DNA of 64,000 nucleotides from CAVSUZ01 sp963791885 (GTDB taxonomy: Bacteria > Pseudomonadota > Alphaproteobacteria > Acetobacterales > Acetobacteraceae), in the NCBI GenBank assembly GCA_963791885.1, contig CAWBUL010000006.1:992001-1056000 (forward strand). The letters run 5' to 3'. Positions within the stretch are counted from its first letter, which is position 1. Each line of letters begins with the position of its first letter. Under the pieces are notes generated by a model. The model did not search any database. It saw only the letters and a list, made by a program, of their open reading frames with translations, and was not told where the DNA came from. Positions 34,292-42,801 of this stretch are shown here, piece after piece. The translations under genes were made by a program, and so were the position numbers.

Positions 34292-34865
34292 ATGGATCGG
34301 CCGCTCGAGATCGCCTTTCACAACATCTCCTCCTCCGAATCGCTCGAAGCTCTGATCCGCGACAAGTTCGCCCGCCTCGAAAAGCGTTTCCCGCGCTTGG
34401 TCGGCGCCCGTGTGTCGGTGGAGGCTCTGCATCGTCAGCACCGCACCGGCAACGTTTACGAGTGCCACATCGTTCTCTCCGTGCCCGGCCGAGACCTCGC
34501 CGTCACCCACGAACCTCACCGCGCCAAGGAGGAGTATGCCCACCCCGATGTGAGAAGTCTCCATTCGCGAGGCATTCGAGACGGCCGAGCGTATGTTGCT
34601 CGACTTCAAGGGCCAGCTGCGGGAGGACACGTCAGATCCTACCGGCTCCGCCGTTGCGGGCCAGGTCGCGCTGATCGAGCCTGGCGCAGACCACGGTTTC
34701 ATTCTCACCAATACCGGTTCGCAGCTCTACTTCCATCGCGACAGCGTCACCAATGCCGACTTCGCCGACCTCAAGCCCGGGCAGGAGGTTCACTACGTGG
34801 AGGAGGAAGGGGATACGGGCCCCGTCGCGACCAAGATCCGGATCCCGGAGACCAAGTCCGCCTGA
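34292..34865 (+). CDS. HPF/RaiA-type ribosome hibernation factor fused to a cold-shock domain, one-base frameshift
   Basis: N-terminal HPF/RaiA domain: PLEIAFHNISSSESLEALIR, then RVSVEALHRQHRTGNVYECH and DLAVTHEPHRAKEEYAHPDV. C-terminal cold-shock-like domain: GQVALIEPGADHGFILT, LYFHRDSV, PGQEVHYVEEEG. The two halves are in different frames. One extra A at 34555-34556 causes the break; removing it gives PDVRVSIREAFETAERMLLD. The corrected protein has about 190 residues. The ATG at 34292 follows GGGAG. The HPF half would block the decoding centre of idle ribosomes, while the cold-shock half may bind RNA (inference). Confidence 0.82.
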
Positions 34866-34934
34866 ACGCGTCACGTCTGGAAAGAAAGCGCGGGCCGGAC
34901 GTGAACAGGTCCTGTCACCGCGCGTTCTCCTGCC

Positions 34935-36074
34935 ATGCCAGATACCCCGGTGCCCGGCCCCGGTCGCGTACTGACCCCGGCGCACGTCGGAGATATCGCG
35001 GCACGCGACCCGCTAAGAACCATCGCGCACACACTCCGCGCGACTGTGATCATTGTTGGCTTGTGTGTCGCCCTCTGGGCTCTTGCAGACGCCTTCGTCA
35101 CCATCATCCTCGCCATCTTCTTCGCGGTGATGCTGCGCGGTCTGGGCAACGCCCTCAGCCGCCGCACTCACCTTCCGGCGGCAGCGTCCGTGCTCGTCGT
35201 GTTTCTGCTCCTGATCGTTGCCATTTGCGGCTTGGGCTACTGGGCCGGCCCGCGCTTTATCTCTGAGGGCCAACAGCTCTGGAACCAGGTGTCCAGTAGC
35301 CTCGGCAACATCTCCACCCAGTTCTTTCACCTGGGCAGCGCTAAAGGCAGCCAGTCCAATCCCGTCGCGGCCCTCACCTCTGGCGGAGGTCCCGAGACGA
35401 TCACCAACCTGCTCCGGTTCGTCGCCACCTCCGCGATGGGCTTCTGTGCCGCCGTGCTCGTGATCGTCGCTATTGGCGTCTATCTCGCCGTTTCGCCTGA
35501 TATGTACGTGAACGGCGTCTCTCACCTGACGCCCCTTTGGTACCAGGGTCGTGCTCGCCAGGTGCTCATTGAGCTGGGCGAGGCTGTGCAGGGCTGGATG
35601 CTCGGCCAGTTGATCGACATGATCGTCGTCGGCCTCGTTGTCGCCGCCGGCCTGACGATCGCCGGAACCCCACTCGCCGGCGTGCTCGCCATCGTCGCCG
35701 GCGTGTGTACCTTTATTCCCTACTTCGGTACTATCATCTCCGCCGTGCCTGCGCTTGTCGTTGGCCTCACCAATGGCCTCAGCGGTGCGATCTGGGTCAT
35801 TGCCGTTTTCACAGTTGCCCATGTGGTCGAGGGCTATGTCGTCGCACCGTTCGTGCAGCGACGCACCGTGCACTTGCCCCCGGCGCTCACCCTTTTCTCC
35901 TTTGTCATCATGGTCGCGCTTTTCAACATCTTCGGCGTGCTGATCGCCACGCCGCTGATGGCATGCATCATGGTGGCCGTAACGCGCATCTATGTCGAAG
36001 ACATCCTCGGCGACCCTGCCGGGCGCCAGCTCCAGGTCAAGGCGCGTTGGTATTGGTTCAGCCCGCCATCCTGA
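34935..36074 (+). CDS. AI-2E family transporter (PerM/TqsA-like permease)
   Basis: Integral membrane protein of about 379 residues with two N-terminal helices (ATVIIVGLCVALWALADAFV and a second with a RRTHLPAAASVL loop), a periplasmic segment rich in Ser/Gly/Asn, and a C-terminal bundle with GWMLGQLIDMIVVGLVVAAG and the PYFGTIISAVPALVVGL motif. Members export varied solutes, including autoinducer-2 or sodium in some species; the role here is unknown. It follows the hibernation-factor gene on the same strand by about 70 bp. Confidence 0.87.
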   Translation: MPDTPVPGPGRVLTPAHVGDIAARDPLRTIAHTLRATVIIVGLCVALWALADAFVTIILAIFFAVMLRGLGNALSRRTHLPAAASVLVVFLLLIVAICGLGYWAGPRFISEGQQLWNQVSSSLGNISTQFFHLGSAKGSQSNPVAALTSGGGPETITNLLRFVATSAMGFCAAVLVIVAIGVYLAVSPDMYVNGVSHLTPLWYQGRARQVLIELGEAVQGWMLGQLIDMIVVGLVVAAGLTIAGTPLAGVLAIVAGVCTFIPYFGTIISAVPALVVGLTNGLSGAIWVIAVFTVAHVVEGYVVAPFVQRRTVHLPPALTLFSFVIMVALFNIFGVLIATPLMACIMVAVTRIYVEDILGDPAGRQLQVKARWYWFSPPS

Positions 36075-36214
36075 AGATCGCACTCTCGGCAACAAGAAAT
36101 CACAGCACGACTGCTCCTAACCCCATGAGCGACTGAGTAAGATTTTCTTCAACCCGCGCGCGACATGCGATAGTCTGTCCACAACGAAACAGAATACGTG
36201 TGGGATGGATTGTG

Positions 36215-38629
36215 ATGAACCGTCGCCTCAAAGGCTGCGTCGCCGCCCTCACTATGCTCGCGGCATCCTGTTCCATCTCCCCCACATCCAGCCCCGTGCA
36301 GGACGAGGCGCTCATGGCCGGCCGGCTCGCCGCCTCCTTCCCTGCCGCGGATGAAGACTACTTCCAGGGCATGGACGGCGGCGTCGCCCTCACTGCCGAC
36401 GAGATCAAAGGCCGCAACACCTGGATCGTCTGGACCGGAGGCGACGACGCCTTCTGGGATCGCGTCACTCTCTACACCTTCGGTAACTTCGATCTGCTCA
36501 AGACCCTGTCCTCTTACCCCGGGCAGAAATTCAGCCGCGACAACCGCTGGACCTATCTCGGCCTGATCAACGAGCCCTGCTTTACGAAAGCCACCGGCCC
36601 CAACCCGCAGCGCAATGGTCTCTGGCTCGACATGCGCAGCCCCAACTGCCCCGCCGACCCGTTCGAGAATGAGCAGAAATATCCCGGCGTCGCCATCGGC
36701 GCGCGCGGCAAGACCGTCCCTGTCGGCTCCCAATACGGCTACGCCACCGGCGTGGTCGGGCTGCGCCTCTTCCCCAACCCGGCCTTCGATGCCGAAGCCG
36801 CCAAGAAGTGGAATCCGGTCCGCTACTACTCGGATCCCAGCTACTACAACGACAAGAACCTGGTGCGCCCCTATCGGGTCGGTATGTCCTGCGGCTTCTG
36901 CCATGTCGGACCAAATCCGGTGAACCCGCCGGCCGATCCTGAAAACCCTCAGTGGAGCAATCTTAGTTCCCTCGTTGGCGCGCAGTATTTCTGGCCCGAC
37001 CGCATCTTCTCCTGGGCCGCTGACGAGTCGAGCTTCATCTTTCAGGTCCTGCATACCGCCCGACCCGGTTCGCTCGATACCTCGCTGGTCGCCACCGACT
37101 ACCTGAACAACCCGCGCACCATGAACGCGGTCTACAATGTCGGCCCGCGCCTCGCGTCAGCCCTGCGCTGGGGTAAAGAACAACTGGCCGGCGGCGGTCT
37201 CAACAATCGCCAGTTCAACGACTACCTCTCGTCCGGTCCGCTTACGCGCTTCTTCCAGCCGCCCGCTACAGTCTGGACCCCGCACGTGCTGAAGGACGGC
37301 TCGGATTCAGTGGGCGCCCTCGGCGCGCTCAATCGCGTCTATATCAACATTGGCCTGTTCAGTGAGGAGTGGGTCCACCACTTCACCCCGCTGGTCGGAG
37401 GCACGCAGCAATCCCCCATCACCATCGCCGACCTGACGGCAAACTCGACCTACTGGAACGCGACCACCACCCAAACGCCGGATATGGCGCTGTTTCTCAT
37501 CAAGGCGTCCTCACCGCACAAGCTGCGCGACGCGCCCGGCGGCGCCGCCTATCTCACCGAGAGCGCCGCCACACTCCAGCACGGCAAGATCATCTTCGCC
37601 GATAACTGCGCGCGCTGCCACTCCAGCAAGGTGCCCGTCGCACCTGTCGGCGCCGATCCGGGCGCCTGCATCGGTCCCGACTACATGACTTGCTTCAACC
37701 GCTACTGGGCCTGGACCCAGACCGGCGACTTCAAAAGCAAGATGCGTCCCATCGTTCTGACGCCGGACTTCCTGGACGGCAACTTCCTGTCCAACGACAT
37801 GCGTATTCCCGTGACCCTGACGCAGACCAACGCTTGCAGTCCGCTCGCGACCAACTCGATCCGCGACCATGTCTGGGACAATTTTTCCTCCGAGAGTTAC
37901 AAGCAGCTTCCCTCGGTTGGCACCATCACCGTCTATGATCCATTCACCGGTGCCCCAAAACAATACACCATGCCTGCCGGCGGCGTCGGCTACACCCGTG
38001 TTCCCTCTCTGATCAGCATCTGGTCCACCGCGCCCTTCCTGCTCAACAACAGCGTCGGCAACTTCGACCCGAGTCCTTCCGTCTCGGCGCGCATGGGTTC
38101 CTTCAACGACGCCATCGGCAAGATGCTGTGGCCGGAGCGTCGGGATCAGGACGCCGTCCTCGGTAACCGTATTCCCGGTGAGATCGACCGCACCACGGCG
38201 ACCAGCTACCTTCGTATCCCCGCCGGCTACTTGCCCGATTTTGTCCGCAACTCTGAGGATATCGGCCGCCTCATCATCCCGGCCCTGTTCAACGGTCAGG
38301 GCGGGTTGGAGATCGGGCCCATCCCCAAAGGCACGCCCGTCGATCTGCTCGCCAACCTGCAGATCGTCGCTGAAACCAGCGATCCCGCCGCGCGCCTCTC
38401 GCACGACGTCAGCTTGGTCTCTGCTCTGGTCAAAGCCATCCACGACCTGAAGTCATTGCCGGCCAACGCCACCGACGCGCAGGCTCAGGCGGCATTCGCG
38501 AACCTCGCCGAACCGCTCTATGCGCTCAGCAAATGTCCCGACTACATCGTCAATCGCGGACACTACTTCGGCACACAACTCAGCGACACGGATAAGAATG
38601 CGCTGATCGCATTCCTGAAGACCTTCTGA
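36215..38629 (+). CDS. Large di-haem cytochrome c lipoprotein, partner of the downstream GMC oxidoreductase
   Basis: About 804 residues from the ATG at 36215. The signal peptide ends in a lipobox (MLAASCS), so the mature protein is probably a periplasm-facing lipoprotein. Two c-type haem motifs are visible: CGFCH at residue 226 and CARCH at residue 465. The fold resembles large cytochromes of the di-haem peroxidase/RoxA-like group, but I cannot assign a subfamily. The GMC oxidoreductase gene starts two bases after the stop, suggesting that the cytochrome accepts its electrons. Nothing indicates the organic substrate. Confidence 0.78.
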   Translation: MNRRLKGCVAALTMLAASCSISPTSSPVQDEALMAGRLAASFPAADEDYFQGMDGGVALTADEIKGRNTWIVWTGGDDAFWDRVTLYTFGNFDLLKTLSSYPGQKFSRDNRWTYLGLINEPCFTKATGPNPQRNGLWLDMRSPNCPADPFENEQKYPGVAIGARGKTVPVGSQYGYATGVVGLRLFPNPAFDAEAAKKWNPVRYYSDPSYYNDKNLVRPYRVGMSCGFCHVGPNPVNPPADPENPQWSNLSSLVGAQYFWPDRIFSWAADESSFIFQVLHTARPGSLDTSLVATDYLNNPRTMNAVYNVGPRLASALRWGKEQLAGGGLNNRQFNDYLSSGPLTRFFQPPATVWTPHVLKDGSDSVGALGALNRVYINIGLFSEEWVHHFTPLVGGTQQSPITIADLTANSTYWNATTTQTPDMALFLIKASSPHKLRDAPGGAAYLTESAATLQHGKIIFADNCARCHSSKVPVAPVGADPGACIGPDYMTCFNRYWAWTQTGDFKSKMRPIVLTPDFLDGNFLSNDMRIPVTLTQTNACSPLATNSIRDHVWDNFSSESYKQLPSVGTITVYDPFTGAPKQYTMPAGGVGYTRVPSLISIWSTAPFLLNNSVGNFDPSPSVSARMGSFNDAIGKMLWPERRDQDAVLGNRIPGEIDRTTATSYLRIPAGYLPDFVRNSEDIGRLIIPALFNGQGGLEIGPIPKGTPVDLLANLQIVAETSDPAARLSHDVSLVSALVKAIHDLKSLPANATDAQAQAAFANLAEPLYALSKCPDYIVNRGHYFGTQLSDTDKNALIAFLKTF

Positions 38630-38631
38630 CC

Positions 38632-40557
38632 GTGGCTCGTCTGACGCGCCGCGGCTTCGGATCGGCGACGGCGGGTTTGGCCGCGACTCTGGCCGGCTGC
38701 GCAGGCTCGCAAGACGTCCCGATCACCGGCATTCCCGTCCCAGCCTCCGCCCCGGTCGAGTACGTCGTCGTCGGTTCTGGCGCCGGCGGCGGACCCCTTG
38801 CCGCCAATCTCGCCCGTGCCGGACATAAAGTGGTGCTGATCGAGGCCGGCGGTCCCGACACCGACCTCAACTACGAAGTGCCCGCCTTCCATCCCTTCGC
38901 CTCGGAGGACCCCGCTCTCTCCTGGGCCTTCTTCGTCCGCCACTACACGGATCAGCAGCAGCAACAACGCGACAGTAAGTTCGTCGCGGCGAAGAACGGC
39001 ATCTTTTACCCCCGCGCGGGCACGCTCGGTGGTTGCACCGCCCATCATGCGATGATCACCGTCACCGCCGATGTCACGGACTGGGACGGCATCGCCCAGC
39101 TGACCGGCGACGCATCCTGGCGTGCCGAATACATGCGCGCCTACTTCGAGCGCCTCGAGCATTGCCGCTATCGCGTGCGCATGCCGACCAATCCCAGCCG
39201 GCACGGCTACAACGGCTGGCTCACCACCCAGATCAACGACCCGCTTCTGTTGGCCCGCGACTCGCAGCTGAAGGACGTCGTGCTAAGCGCCGTCGAAGCG
39301 GCGGGCCTGAAAGCAGCCATCGATCCGCTGCTCTCCTCCGAACTTGACCCGAACGACTGGCACGAAGAAATCCAATCCGGAGGAAGACAGGGTATCTATA
39401 ACATTCCGGTCTCCGTCCGGGGATCGAAGCGCAACGGTACTCGTGAATACATCCTCGCGACTGCCGCCGCGCTGCCGAACAACCTCATCATCCAGCCGCA
39501 CAGCCTCGTCACCCGCGTGCTGTTCGACGGAAATCGTGCCATCGGCGTGGAATACCTTGAAGGCCCGAGCCTCTATCGTGCGGATGCCCGCGCCCCGCAG
39601 TCCGGCCCGGAACCCGCCCCGCGCAAACAGCTCCGCGCCACACGCGAGGTCATTCTCTCCGCCGGCGCCTTCAACACGCCCCAGCTCCTTAAGCTCTCCG
39701 GCATCGGCCCGGCCGACGAGCTGTCCCGCTTCGGCATTCCTGTCCTCGCTGACCGTCCCGGCGTCGGCAGCAACTTGCAGGACCGTTACGAGGTCACCGT
39801 CGTGACCCGCATGCGCCAAGACTTTCCGCTGCTTCAAGCCTGCAGCTTCGCGCCGCCCGCAAAATCCGCTGCGCCCGACCCGTGCTATGCCGAGTGGCTG
39901 AACGGCGGCGGTCCATACGCCACCAACGGCGCGGTGCTCGGCGTTATCCAGCGCTCAGCGCCTTCCCGCCCGGTTTCCGACCTCTTCATCTTCGGCGTAC
40001 CAGGTTATTTCAGAGGATACTACCCCGGCTATTCGGACGCGCTGCGCAGCAAGAACAAGGATTTCTTCAGCTGGGCCATCCTTAAGGCTCACACGCGCAA
40101 CACAGCCGGAACGGTCACGCTGCACTCAGCCGATCCGCGCGATCCACCCGACATCAACTTCCACTATTTCAATGAGGGGAACGATACGTCTGGTGAGGAC
40201 CTCGCCTCCGTCGTTGCGGGCATCGAATATGCGCGCACGCTTACAGCATCCCTCTACCGTCCTGGCGGACCCGCCCTCGAGGAACTCATCCCCGGACCCA
40301 CGATACATTCACCGGATGACATCGCCGGCTTCGTCCGAAACGAGGCCTGGGGCCATCACGCCTCCTGCACCAATCGAATAGGCCCCCCAAACGACCCGCT
40401 TGCCGTTGTGGACAGCCAGTTCCGAGTGTACGGCACGCAGGGGCTGCGTGTCGTCGATGCCTCCGTCTTCCCGCGCATCCCCGGCTACTTCATCGTCACC
40501 CCGATCTACATGATCAGCGAAAAGGCCAGCGACGTCATTCTCCAGGCCGTGACCTGA
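38632..40557 (+). CDS. GMC-family FAD oxidoreductase with Tat/lipoprotein signal
   Basis: 641 residues from a GTG at 38632. The N-terminus MARLTRRGFGSATAGLAA has a twin-arginine motif and a lipobox (LAGC), so export folded with FAD is likely. The FAD site is VVVGSGAGGGPLAANLA near residue 43. The C-terminal GMC region has the catalytic His in WGHHASC and the DASVFPRIPGYFIVTPIYMI block. Where glucose oxidase has its second active-site His, this protein has Phe or a neighbour. It probably oxidises an alcohol or sugar in the periplasm and passes electrons to the cytochrome encoded just upstream (inference). Confidence 0.85.
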   Translation: MARLTRRGFGSATAGLAATLAGCAGSQDVPITGIPVPASAPVEYVVVGSGAGGGPLAANLARAGHKVVLIEAGGPDTDLNYEVPAFHPFASEDPALSWAFFVRHYTDQQQQQRDSKFVAAKNGIFYPRAGTLGGCTAHHAMITVTADVTDWDGIAQLTGDASWRAEYMRAYFERLEHCRYRVRMPTNPSRHGYNGWLTTQINDPLLLARDSQLKDVVLSAVEAAGLKAAIDPLLSSELDPNDWHEEIQSGGRQGIYNIPVSVRGSKRNGTREYILATAAALPNNLIIQPHSLVTRVLFDGNRAIGVEYLEGPSLYRADARAPQSGPEPAPRKQLRATREVILSAGAFNTPQLLKLSGIGPADELSRFGIPVLADRPGVGSNLQDRYEVTVVTRMRQDFPLLQACSFAPPAKSAAPDPCYAEWLNGGGPYATNGAVLGVIQRSAPSRPVSDLFIFGVPGYFRGYYPGYSDALRSKNKDFFSWAILKAHTRNTAGTVTLHSADPRDPPDINFHYFNEGNDTSGEDLASVVAGIEYARTLTASLYRPGGPALEELIPGPTIHSPDDIAGFVRNEAWGHHASCTNRIGPPNDPLAVVDSQFRVYGTQGLRVVDASVFPRIPGYFIVTPIYMISEKASDVILQAVT

Positions 40558-40626
40558 TACGGCTCGTGGCGGTCCGCGCCATGCGTGCTAAAACCGCCCC
40601 CGCGTCCCACCCAGCCGGAGCACCGG

Positions 40627-42801
40627 ATGTCGTTTAAGGTCCATGTCGGCCCGCCCCAGATCTCCATCCATCAGGGCCACACCGTGCTGGTCACGGAGCA
40701 GGACGGCAGTATCAAATGGCCCTCGGATCGCGGCCTGTATTTCTTCGACACAAGGGTGATCAGCCATTGGGAGATCTATGCCAACGGCAAATCCTGGCAA
40801 CTCCTAAACGGCGGCGCCATTACCTATGATTCCGCCCGCATCTTCCTCACCAACCCGAGCTTCCTCACCCAGGACGGGCCGATCCAGGAACACACGCTGA
40901 GCCTCCGGCTCAGCCGTCTGGTGGACGGCGGCCTGCATGAGGACTTCGATCTCACCAACTACAGCCACAAGCGCGTTCGCTTTAATCTGGAAGTGTCCTA
41001 TCGCTCCGACTTCGCCGATATCTTCGAAGTCAAAAGCGGCAAGATCGTCCGCCGCGGTCGCATCAGCAGCCGCTGGCACGAAAAAGACCAGACGCTGATC
41101 ATGGAATACCGCAACCAGGACTTCCTGCGTGCGGTGCATAATCACATCATCACCGCCGATGGTGACGCCGGATATGCCAATGGTCGCGTCACCTTCGATA
41201 TCGCCCTCAATCCCGGCGAGCACTGGCATACCTGCATGCTTTACCGCCTCGATGATGACGATCGCCATTACGAGCCACCCAGTGAATGCTCACACCAACC
41301 GCGCAACCCGATTCGCATCAGCGAGATGGAGGAATGGCGTGCCAAGACCCTCAAGATCGAATCGAGCAACCACGAACTCAGGCGCTTCTACAACCAGGCG
41401 ATCGAGGACATGGCCGCGCTCCGGCTCCCCGTCGAGGGAACGGATCATCTCGTTTTCGTGCCTGCTGCTGGACTCCCGTGGTTTGTCGCCCTGTTCGGCC
41501 GAGACTCTCTGATCGTCTCGCTGCAGAACATGCTTGTGTATCCAGAGTTCGCACGTGGCGCGATCGACGTACTCGGCCGCTGGCAGGCCAAGGAACGCGA
41601 TGACTATCGCGACGCGGAACCCGGCAAGATCCTCCACGAACTCCGCTACGGCGAACTCGCCCACTTCAAGCTCATCCCCCACACGCCCTATTACGGCACC
41701 GCCGACGCCACCATGCTGTACCTGATTGTGCTGCACGCCGCTTGGCGCGCCAGCGGTGATCGCGAATTGATCGAGCGTATGCTCCCGAACGCCGAAGCCG
41801 CGCTCGACTGGATCGACAATTGGGGCGACCGCGACGGTGATGGTTTCCAGGAATATCAAACCCGCTCGCCGGTCGGTTACGAAAATATGGCCTGGAAGGA
41901 CGCCGGTGATTCCATGGTCATGCCCGACGGCACACCGGTAAAGGGGCCAAAGGCCCTCTGTGAGCTGCAAGGGTACGTCTACGACGCCTGGCTGCGCACG
42001 GCCGAGGTCTTCGATGCATTTGGCAACCCCGCCCGCGCAAAGCAGCTCCGCGCGAAGGCCGCAAAGCTCTTCGATCGCTTCAACGGCGTCTTCTGGAACG
42101 AGGAGACCGGCTTTTACGCTTACATGCTCGACGGTCAAAAAAATCCTGTCTGGACAGTTGCCTCCAACCCCGGACACCTGCTCTTCTCCGGCATCGTTCC
42201 GAACGAAAGAGCAGGCCGCGTGGTCGCCCGCCTGATGGAACCGGACATGAACTCCGGCTGGGGCATCCGCACCCTCTCCGCCAAGCACCCCGCGTTCAAC
42301 CCCTATTCCTACCAGAACGGTTCGGTCTGGCCGCACGACAACGGCATGATCATCGAAGGATTCAAACGCTATGGCTTCGTCAACGAAGCCGCCACCATCG
42401 CCCATGATCTGACCTTCGCCGCCAGCCACTTCATGCTCGATCAGGTTCCCGAACTTTATTCCGGCGTGCAGCGCGAACCCACCGCCTTCCCCGTGCAATA
42501 TCTCGGCGCCAACGTGCCTCAGGCTTGGGCCGCCGGCAGCGCTTTCATGCTCATCCAGGCCCTGCTCGGCATTCAGCCGGATGCCCCCGGCGGAACGCTC
42601 TACGTCGACCCATATTTGCCCGATTGGCTACCCGACCTGACGTTGCGCGACCTCCGTATGGGTCACCACCATTTCGATCTCCGCTTCTGGCGCGAAGGTG
42701 AGGAGACCTGCTTCGAAGTCCTGCGCGGCAACAAGAACGCTGTCCGGCAGCGCAGCGCCTTCGAACATCTGACCCTTCTGCGCAACGGCAAACCTGAATG
42801 A
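40627..42801 (+). CDS. Glycogen-debranching-type amylo-alpha-1,6-glucosidase family protein
   Basis: 724 residues from the ATG at 40627, which follows GGAG by six bases. An N-terminal beta-sandwich (GDE_N_bis type; GHTVLVTEQDGSIKWPSDRG, LYFFDTRVISHWEIY) is followed from about residue 270 by an (alpha/alpha)6 toroid with GLPWFVALFGRDSL, YQNGSVWPHDNGMIIEGF and LYSGVQREPTAFPVQ. Members act on alpha-glucans or related glycosides; the true substrate of this bacterial type is poorly known. No glycogen synthase or phosphorylase is nearby. The stop overlaps the next gene (ATGA). Confidence 0.82.
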   Translation: MSFKVHVGPPQISIHQGHTVLVTEQDGSIKWPSDRGLYFFDTRVISHWEIYANGKSWQLLNGGAITYDSARIFLTNPSFLTQDGPIQEHTLSLRLSRLVDGGLHEDFDLTNYSHKRVRFNLEVSYRSDFADIFEVKSGKIVRRGRISSRWHEKDQTLIMEYRNQDFLRAVHNHIITADGDAGYANGRVTFDIALNPGEHWHTCMLYRLDDDDRHYEPPSECSHQPRNPIRISEMEEWRAKTLKIESSNHELRRFYNQAIEDMAALRLPVEGTDHLVFVPAAGLPWFVALFGRDSLIVSLQNMLVYPEFARGAIDVLGRWQAKERDDYRDAEPGKILHELRYGELAHFKLIPHTPYYGTADATMLYLIVLHAAWRASGDRELIERMLPNAEAALDWIDNWGDRDGDGFQEYQTRSPVGYENMAWKDAGDSMVMPDGTPVKGPKALCELQGYVYDAWLRTAEVFDAFGNPARAKQLRAKAAKLFDRFNGVFWNEETGFYAYMLDGQKNPVWTVASNPGHLLFSGIVPNERAGRVVARLMEPDMNSGWGIRTLSAKHPAFNPYSYQNGSVWPHDNGMIIEGFKRYGFVNEAATIAHDLTFAASHFMLDQVPELYSGVQREPTAFPVQYLGANVPQAWAAGSAFMLIQALLGIQPDAPGGTLYVDPYLPDWLPDLTLRDLRMGHHHFDLRFWREGEETCFEVLRGNKNAVRQRSAFEHLTLLRNGKPE

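Noticed and set aside
35013..36095. 360-codon acidic, His-rich minus-strand frame
   Set aside because: Mirror image of the AI-2E permease coding sequence; no start signal or motif.
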